Below the pieces are notes generated by a model. It did not search any database and was not told where the DNA came from. It was given only the letters and a program-made list of their open reading frames with translations. Shown here one piece after another: positions 17,746 through 22,614 of a stretch of DNA of 22,614 nucleotides. Numbering within the stretch: position 1 is the first letter of the stretch; each line of letters begins with the position of its first letter. Source of the DNA: a virus; the IMG/VR virus record IMGVR_UViG_3300043419_000110, positions 1-22,614 of that record. One strand, 5' to 3'. Position numbers and translations under genes: made by a program.

Positions 17746-19532
17746 ATTATTTCCATTCCGTCTAGTGCTTCTGATAATTGTTGTGGCATACGTGGAGCCC
17801 TTATCATATTTGTTACTACTGTGTCATCCTTTTGTTCTCTATCCCACTTAAGAGAATCATAGGTATGAATCTTAATTTCTTCATTATTTGATCGTCTTGT
17901 TAGACTAATCGAATTATAAATAGCTCCGCATACTGCGTCAGCAAGGTCCTTAGAGCCCTTTCTTGGGTGGTCAACCTTATCTCTCATTATCTTTAATTGA
18001 AGTAATTCATCAATAAGCAATGGGATATGTGGACCAGTTAATCTTTCTTCAGTAATGATCATAGCCATATCGTCGTAATGCTTCTTTGCAACAGATAGAG
18101 TTTCTGTATTAATTCCGTATTGCTTTAGCTGCTGCATCATATCGTGTGAGTTCCAGCGGTCAAATGTGCACAGCCTAATATTAAATCCTACTGTTCTTAA
18201 TGACAAGATGTAGTCCTTTACCTCTGTAAAGTCTACAGACTTATCTTTTGTAGGAGTCCAGTATCTAACAGCATCAACTTCTACAATTGGAGCAGGTTGC
18301 GAATATGTATCAGTTACTTTTATATTTACCCACTTCTGAACATGTGCAATTGCAACAGCACAATGGTCATGCTTCTGGGCTAAGTCTACGTGAATAAAAT
18401 ATTCTTTATCTGGGTCTGGTGCAAACCAGTTCTGGAATCTACCAAAGTCGTCCAGGGCTATTGCCATATTATTAAATGCCTTCTCAACCTTTTCACGGGA
18501 CTTAAAGAATGCGTCAATCATTTCTGGTGGCATACATGCAAATCGACCTAGTGCATCTGGCATATTTTTGTAAAAGTCTACCTTAAAATCTTCAATCTTT
18601 TTAGTTGGATTTACTTCCCATGTTGGACGCTTTAGCGCATATGTTTTTGGATACAGGTAAGACTTGATATGGTCTTCTTCCCATGCAACAGTTACCTCAT
18701 TGCCTTCCGTTCCGTCTGGAAGATCATCGTCCATCTTCATGGTCTTTGTTCTAATAATTGTTTCTTTCTCGCCAATTACTGACTCATAAAACTTTTGAAT
18801 TGGATCATTTTTAAATCGTGGGAACGATAGCAGAATAACTTTACCGTAGTCAGGAAAACGAGACATAACAGATGCACGATACATATCATATATAGCGTCA
18901 GCTGTTTTTGCTTGATCATGACCAGTTGTATTTTCTACGGCAAAGCCAGAAATTTCGTCAAGGATTACGGCTATAACGTTATATCCCTCCCAGGCTTCAC
19001 GCTCTGAGTGGCCAGAATAAACATTGACATTCTTATCAAATTTGATCTCTGAGGCTTTAGGGTCATACTTGCCAATAAACCACGGAGACCTTTCAATTCT
19101 AGTCTTAAACCCCTTAAAGAAAACGTTGTTTGCCTGCTGTGCGTTAATAGCAATGTTTAGGATATCGATTGTGTCACCAGGAGGCTTTCCATAATAGGTT
19201 GCAGGATCTTTAAGGCATAGCAATAGGTATACCATTCTAGCTACAGAAATTGTTGATGAGTAGTCTTTACCAGACCCTTTTCCTAGCTGTGCAATAACTT
19301 CATTGCATGTTTGCTTAAATACTCTTTCGCCTTCTTCTTCGCCAAGTAGTTTGATCAGAGTGGACTCTTTATAGATTTGAGAAGACTTTTCGATTAAAGT
19401 ATACTGATGATCTGAAAGTGGTGGTAGTCCAAGATAATCTGGGCTAGTAACGAATGTACGTAAATCTACTGGACGCTCTTCAAATTCTTCGCCATCCAAT
19501 ATATCTATTAAATCATTAAAATTAAGATCCAC
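17742..19532 (-). CDS. terL: Terminase large subunit
   Basis: This 596-residue DNA-packaging motor has an ATPase half with Walker A GKGSGKD (84-90) and Walker B VIAVILDE (186-193, with the catalytic Glu), and a nuclease half of RNase H fold with acidic residues D383 (FIHVDLAQ), D458 (CTFDRWN) and D529/D532 (KDLADAV). It pumps DNA into the prohead and cuts concatemers, with the small subunit recognising the start site. The gene overlaps the small-subunit gene by 11 nt and is complete. Portal and capsid genes are not visible in the next 17 kb downstream, so the order differs from the usual terminase-portal order. Confidence 0.95.
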   Translation of the reverse strand: MDLNFNDLIDILDGEEFEERPVDLRTFVTSPDYLGLPPLSDHQYTLIEKSSQIYKESTLIKLLGEEEGERVFKQTCNEVIAQLGKGSGKDYSSTISVARMVYLLLCLKDPATYYGKPPGDTIDILNIAINAQQANNVFFKGFKTRIERSPWFIGKYDPKASEIKFDKNVNVYSGHSEREAWEGYNVIAVILDEISGFAVENTTGHDQAKTADAIYDMYRASVMSRFPDYGKVILLSFPRFKNDPIQKFYESVIGEKETIIRTKTMKMDDDLPDGTEGNEVTVAWEEDHIKSYLYPKTYALKRPTWEVNPTKKIEDFKVDFYKNMPDALGRFACMPPEMIDAFFKSREKVEKAFNNMAIALDDFGRFQNWFAPDPDKEYFIHVDLAQKHDHCAVAIAHVQKWVNIKVTDTYSQPAPIVEVDAVRYWTPTKDKSVDFTEVKDYILSLRTVGFNIRLCTFDRWNSHDMMQQLKQYGINTETLSVAKKHYDDMAMIITEERLTGPHIPLLIDELLQLKIMRDKVDHPRKGSKDLADAVCGAIYNSISLTRRSNNEEIKIHTYDSLKWDREQKDDTVVTNMIRAPRMPQQLSEALDGMEII

Positions 19533-20064
19533 TAGCTTCCTCTGAGTCTAGTACTACTGGTTCAACGATTCCAGTAATTTGAGAAAGCCTTTTAGCAACG
19601 TCCATCTTACATTTTGGACAACCTGCTGTAACTTCTTTTAATATCTTAACCAGGATATCTTGCTTGCGTTCTGTCTCAGCCAATTGTGTTGCAAGCTCTG
19701 CATTATCTAGTAGGCCTACTTCTTGGAGCATGCCGATTCTTTTACCTTCAATGTCTGCAATAAGCTTTAGGGCTGTTGCCTTTACATTTAATTGTCCAGC
19801 CTGATCTGCGTCCTCTACAGTTTTCCATGCTTCTTTAATCAACATGGCATAGTGTTGGTCAGCTCCAGAGATAGCCTCTTTAGCCCTCTCACGGGCCGCT
19901 GTGTCGTTGTGGACTACATTCTTCCACTCACCTATCAACTCAACCACTTCTGCCCTCTTAAAGCCCGTCAGGGTGGCAATCTGGGTAGGGTTATTACCCT
20001 TAAGTAGTTCTTCGACTACTTTGTTCATGCGGTCAAAATGATCAGCTAATTCTATATCAGACAT
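19522..20064 (-). CDS. terS: Terminase small subunit
   Basis: This 180-residue protein has an N-terminal helix-turn-helix (EELLKGNNPTQIATLTGFKR, about 18-37), then long helices (for example HYAMLIKEAWKTVEDADQAG and KLIADIEGKRIGMLQEVGLL) and a C-terminal Cys pair (GCPKCKMD). The order HTH, oligomerising helices and tail fits the DNA-recognition subunit of terminase, supported by its position directly before the large subunit. The start is set by a -10 box 7 nt upstream, with no ribosome binding site. It could be regulated by a repressor on the palindrome in that promoter. Confidence 0.85.
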   Translation of the reverse strand: MSDIELADHFDRMNKVVEELLKGNNPTQIATLTGFKRAEVVELIGEWKNVVHNDTAARERAKEAISGADQHYAMLIKEAWKTVEDADQAGQLNVKATALKLIADIEGKRIGMLQEVGLLDNAELATQLAETERKQDILVKILKEVTAGCPKCKMDVAKRLSQITGIVEPVVLDSEEASGS

Positions 20065-20071
20065 GTAATAC

Positions 20072-20100
20072 AGTATACTCTTAGTCGACTAAAAAATCAA
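20072..20100 (-). promoter_or_regulatory. Leaderless terminase promoter with palindromic operator
   Basis: TTGATT (20095-20100), 17-nt spacer, TATACT (20072-20077). The spacer holds a perfect 12-bp palindrome TTAGTCGACTAA (20081-20092). The gap to the ATG at 20064 is 7 nt. Confidence 0.75.
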
Positions 20101-20420
20101 CTTGATTTAGCAATTTTATACAGGACTAAATAACCAATTAAATCATCAATATCGTTATCTCCTGCATACCCCTGATTATTCATTACTCTATTTAGTTTAT
20201 CATCAATACGAACCTTTAATTGTTCTGTTGGTTCCGCCGATGAAAATATACGTGCAGGATTTAGGGCAGAGTCTCCGTATGATATATTTTTTTCAATTAA
20301 TAGGTGTGCAATCTCATGACAGGCTGACCAAATCTTAGCACCTGATGGAGCACCGATTGACTTTAAATATAGGTCATTACAATTAAAGTTTTCTACATCT
20401 TCAAATACTGGTTTTAACAT
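20097..20420 (-). CDS. Protein with YGDSALNP motif, MazG/DUF1599-like
   Basis: This 107-residue all-helical protein has a KNISYGDSALNPARIFSSAE segment (48-67) and then VRIDDKLNRVMNN..GDNDIDDLIGYLVLYKIAK, a pattern I recall from phage proteins grouped with nucleotide-modification or MazG-like domains. The acidic and Lys residues could bind a nucleotide and metal, but no reaction is established. Its start overlaps the methyltransferase end by 1 nt. Both could act on nucleotides or modified bases, but that is inference. Confidence 0.75.
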   Translation of the reverse strand: MLKPVFEDVENFNCNDLYLKSIGAPSGAKIWSACHEIAHLLIEKNISYGDSALNPARIFSSAEPTEQLKVRIDDKLNRVMNNQGYAGDNDIDDLIGYLVLYKIAKSS

Positions 20421-20983
20421 TATTCCGCCTTTTTGTTTAATGTTGCAATAAGGTGATCATCAATAGGATTATTAGGATCTTTTGAATACTCTATGTTATC
20501 AATTATAAAATATTTTTCCACAATTGGCAATACCTCCGAAGCCGAATGGTCAATCCAAGTTCTGCTGTGAAGGACTAGCCTGTCTGTTATTTTAGACAAA
20601 TCTTTTAAATACGAATCTAATTCAGAATCCTCTATGTGTTGAAAGACAAGGCTTGCTAGAACTAAATCAAATCTAAAGCTTTTTACAAGATTCCAGTCAG
20701 ATGTATATAATATATTATTTAATTTGTTTTCATCTGGAACTAATGAGATCATGCTTGGCAAATCAAAGCCCACAATCTTACGATAATCTTTGGCTAAAGC
20801 TACGGTATTTCTTCCTACACCACAACCAAAGTCTAATGCGTACTGGTTATTACCTCCTGAGCTTTTAGTTAAAGACATGACTTCATCATAGACGGGCATA
20901 TCCTTAAATTCTCCAGTATATCCAGTTAGAATTAAATCCCCTGCTGTTTCTTTATTAGCATTTAGCCATATATCTTTACTCAT
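20420..20983 (-). CDS. Class I SAM-dependent methyltransferase
   Basis: This 187-residue enzyme has the SAM-binding motif I YALDFGCGVGRNTVALA (48-64), motif II acidic residue in IVGFDLPSM (70-78) and a later LVLASLVFQHIEDSEL stretch (motif IV-like). No target-recognition domain or DPPY/PC motif is visible, so it is probably not a standard DNA methylase; a small molecule, sugar, RNA or protein substrate is more likely. Methyltransferases of this form often sit near phage glycosyltransferases, but the one here is 18 kb away. The start overlaps the HTH gene (ATGA). Confidence 0.85.
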   Translation of the reverse strand: MSKDIWLNANKETAGDLILTGYTGEFKDMPVYDEVMSLTKSSGGNNQYALDFGCGVGRNTVALAKDYRKIVGFDLPSMISLVPDENKLNNILYTSDWNLVKSFRFDLVLASLVFQHIEDSELDSYLKDLSKITDRLVLHSRTWIDHSASEVLPIVEKYFIIDNIEYSKDPNNPIDDHLIATLNKKAE

Positions 20984-21126
20984 CTTTTTTTAATCAATCC
21001 AAACTGCTCAAGGTATCTCTGTATTGTCATAGCAGATACCCCACACTCTTTACCAATTTCAGTAACTGTTTTCTTTTGAACTACGTATCGCCTATGCAAC
21101 CACTCTTTACTTTGATATAATTTCAT
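20980..21126 (-). CDS. HTH microprotein, 48 aa
   Basis: The ORF MKLYQSKEWLHRRYVVQKKT, then VTEIGKECGVSAMTIQRYLE and QFGLIKKR, is a single helix-turn-helix unit (turn at ECGVSAMT), of the type found at the start of transposase or resolvase repressors and in phage proteins. It is probably a DNA-binding regulator, perhaps of the operon. It starts with an ATGA overlap on RuvC and ends in an ATGA overlap with the methyltransferase. Confidence 0.8.
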   Translation of the reverse strand: MKLYQSKEWLHRRYVVQKKTVTEIGKECGVSAMTIQRYLEQFGLIKKR

Positions 21127-21689
21127 CGTTCTGTCAACACCGTATTTGAATAATGAGCAATGCCGAATGCATCTGCTACGTCAAAATCATCTAGCTCAAG
21201 ATTATACTTCTTATTAAAGTAGTCCACTGTTCTTTGCTTTCTTATATTTCTCATTTTATTTTTATACCATGAATCTGCATACCCTGGAAATGCTATCTTC
21301 AAAGCATCCTTCTCCGCCTTGGTTGGATTCTTATTACCAATATATGCCTGCCATGAGGTAGGGGCTATTGTGATAACTTGTGCTCCAGTAGACATAAGTT
21401 CTGCAATTACAACACCGTATACATACGATAGTTTAATTACAGCATCTGGAGACCTAACTAGGACCGCACCCTCAACTGCTATGTAGTCGGACTTCAGCTC
21501 TTCTAGCATGGCATGCATTTTCACCTTTGCATCATGAATTTTTTCGTAAATAGTAGAACCAGTAAACTCTATCTTTCCCCACTTAATAGGCTGATTATTT
21601 TCCATAAGGCAAAATGCAACTGAGTTTGTTGAGGCATCTATGCCCAAAACCCTAGAAGCTTTCGTCTTTACAAGTTCAGCTAATCTCAT
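21123..21689 (-). CDS. RuvC-like Holliday junction resolvase
   Basis: This 188-residue protein has the RNase H-fold acidic residues of RuvC-type resolvases: D18 in LGIDAST, E73 in IAVEGAV, and D170/D173 in FDVADAFGIAHY. It would cut branched recombination or replication intermediates so DNA can be packaged. An 'APTSWQAYIG' turn (109-118) is family-like. It belongs to the operon with the Cas4-like exonuclease and zinc protein, pointing to one recombination module. A separate endonuclease VII gene lies near the terminase. Confidence 0.9.
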   Translation of the reverse strand: MRLAELVKTKASRVLGIDASTNSVAFCLMENNQPIKWGKIEFTGSTIYEKIHDAKVKMHAMLEELKSDYIAVEGAVLVRSPDAVIKLSYVYGVVIAELMSTGAQVITIAPTSWQAYIGNKNPTKAEKDALKIAFPGYADSWYKNKMRNIRKQRTVDYFNKKYNLELDDFDVADAFGIAHYSNTVLTER

Positions 21690-21954
21690 CGATCATCCCA
21701 ATTATCTTATTACGATGCTCAAGATTAATCTTTTTCTGGCAACCAGAGCATACATCAGATTCATTATATCTACTCAGAATGCCCTTGCATCTCTTACATT
21801 CTCTTTTAGCGCCCTGGCGAATAGCCTTCTTCTCATAGTATTTTTCCATGATACGCCTGTTTGTAGCAAGTCGGCAGCATTCATCTGTGCAGTATTTTTG
21901 ATTGTGTGTCTTTGCCTCAAACTCTTTAGCGCATTCTGAATTAGCACATATCAT
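21676..21954 (-). CDS. Two-zinc-finger protein, 92 aa
   Basis: Cysteine groups MICANSECAKEFEAKTHNQK (then YCTDECC) and ECKRCKG..DVCSGCQKK make two zinc sites flanking a basic helical segment (RRIMEKYYEKKAIRQGAKR). The phrase KTHNQKYC.DECCR.ATNRRIMEKYY is shared by many actinophage proteins as I recall. It probably binds nucleic acid in the same module as the flanking RuvC and Cas4-like proteins, which overlap it by 14 and 4 nt. Confidence 0.8.
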   Translation of the reverse strand: MICANSECAKEFEAKTHNQKYCTDECCRLATNRRIMEKYYEKKAIRQGAKRECKRCKGILSRYNESDVCSGCQKKINLEHRNKIIGMIDEIS

Positions 21955-22614
21955 AGCTTTGGCACCTCAAACAATTCTATCTGAACTGTGCCAGTAGGCG
22001 CCTCTTTATCCCAGCAAGCTTTTTTAATTGGGCAGTATGTACATGGCATCTTAGACTTTGTTACTCCCGCTGGTTTCATTGGGAGGTCTCCATCCTTAAA
22101 GTTATCCCATACCTCACAAAGCCAAGTAAATGTGTCATCGATAATCTTCTTGTTCTTTTCATTCATTGAAACAGGAATTAAGAGTATCTCTTGAGTATTT
22201 TTATTTTCGTATAGAAAAAATCCTTCTTTGGCATTCTTTAACTTCATGTATGTCAGTAGCTGAAGCATATGGTTAGGAGATGATTTCATCTCAGCCTGTC
22301 GGCTATCCCATACTTCCTGCTTAGCAGTTTTAATTTCTCCAATTACAGTTTCGCCATCATACTCCATGATCAAGTCAATGAATCCACGAATAGGCGGATA
22401 CTCATTGATAATCTCTTCTTCTTCAGCTTTCCATTCTGGCATAGTCTTAATTAGATTCTGAAGTCTTTCATGAGCCTGTGTTCCCTGCGCCATATTTGCA
22501 ACTGCAACTGCATCATTATCATCAATAAAAACTGCACCAGAAAATGCCATATACCAATACCGTGGACAATTTCCATGCCCATATCCTAATGAGCTTGGGC
22601 TAAATGACTTCTTA
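21951..22614 (-). CDS. Cas4-like PD-(D/E)XK exonuclease, 5' end cut off
   Basis: The reading frame stays open to the window edge: before MAFSGAV it reads GYGHGNCPRYWY, so the gene starts outside. That upstream Cys with C-T-Y-C-P-I-K-K-A-C near the end gives four cysteines for an iron-sulfur cluster, as in Cas4 and AddB/RecB-type exonucleases. The nuclease core is GFIDLIMEYDGETVIGEIKT (D and E-x-K) followed by a QLLTYMKL helix. The likely role is resection of DNA ends for recombination. No cas genes or repeats occur here, so this is a phage recombination enzyme rather than CRISPR adaptation. Confidence 0.9.
   Translation of the reverse strand, partial: KKSFSPSSLGYGHGNCPRYWYMAFSGAVFIDDNDAVAVANMAQGTQAHERLQNLIKTMPEWKAEEEEIINEYPPIRGFIDLIMEYDGETVIGEIKTAKQEVWDSRQAEMKSSPNHMLQLLTYMKLKNAKEGFFLYENKNTQEILLIPVSMNEKNKKIIDDTFTWLCEVWDNFKDGDLPMKPAGVTKSKMPCTYCPIKKACWDKEAPTGTVQIELFEVPKL

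Noticed and set aside
21128-21138. TTGACA on the minus strand before the HTH gene
   Set aside because: No -10 box at 16-18 nt; it lies inside the RuvC reading frame.
21951-22614. Cas4 as evidence for CRISPR
   Set aside because: No repeat-spacer array or other cas genes are visible, and phage Cas4-like exonucleases occur alone with recombination genes.

Overview
The window looks like part of a tailed (Caudovirales-type) bacteriophage genome infecting an actinobacterium, most plausibly an AT-rich freshwater lineage such as the Nanopelagicales (acI). Terminase subunits, a CHAP endolysin, holin-like proteins, RuvC, endonuclease VII and a Cas4-like exonuclease show it is viral. A WhiB-type iron-sulfur regulator, a proteasome-like Ntn hydrolase, many leaderless promoters and small Cys-rich proteins typical of actinophages point to the host. 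The acI assignment is inference, based on low GC and on two secreted Ala/Thr-rich proteins that resemble surface proteins of that group. No integrase, attachment site or CRISPR array is visible.

Every gene I support is on the minus strand, so transcription runs from high to low coordinates, with tight ATGA or TAATG junctions. I add fifteen small ORFs that a length cutoff would miss (three of them weak) and move several starts to fit ribosome binding sites or promoters.

In transcription order: 22614-20097 holds a Cas4-like exonuclease (cut by the window edge), a zinc protein, RuvC, an HTH microprotein, a methyltransferase and a YGDSALNP protein. 20064-17494 holds small and large terminase and a zinc protein. 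17458-15245 holds endonuclease VII, a tRNA with anticodon UAU sharing 15 nt with the endonuclease gene, two small proteins, an HSP20 chaperone, a riboswitch-like leader, a staphylococcal-type nuclease and a zinc-ribbon protein. 15164-9700 is a surface and lysis block: a 940-residue PA14/coiled-coil protein, three small membrane proteins, a lipoprotein, the endolysin, and a protein with features of phage head-region proteins. 9627-6933 is the WhiB operon plus small zinc and coiled-coil proteins and the Ntn hydrolase. 6893-3600 carries a secreted subtilisin, an MSMEG_6728-type protein, thioredoxin and a secreted surface protein. 3533-1 carries small basic and Cys-rich proteins, a GT4 glycosyltransferase and unknown small proteins.

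The main regulatory finding is a set of promoters with a 17-nt spacer and a -10 box 6-7 nt before the start codon, which implies leaderless mRNAs. Four share ATTTAG directly upstream of the -10. Two promoters have a perfect 12-bp palindrome in the spacer, and two have their -35 box inside the hairpin that terminates the preceding gene. The best candidate for something undescribed is the structured leader at 15838-15944, where two mutually exclusive helices would expose or hide the Shine-Dalgarno of the nuclease gene.
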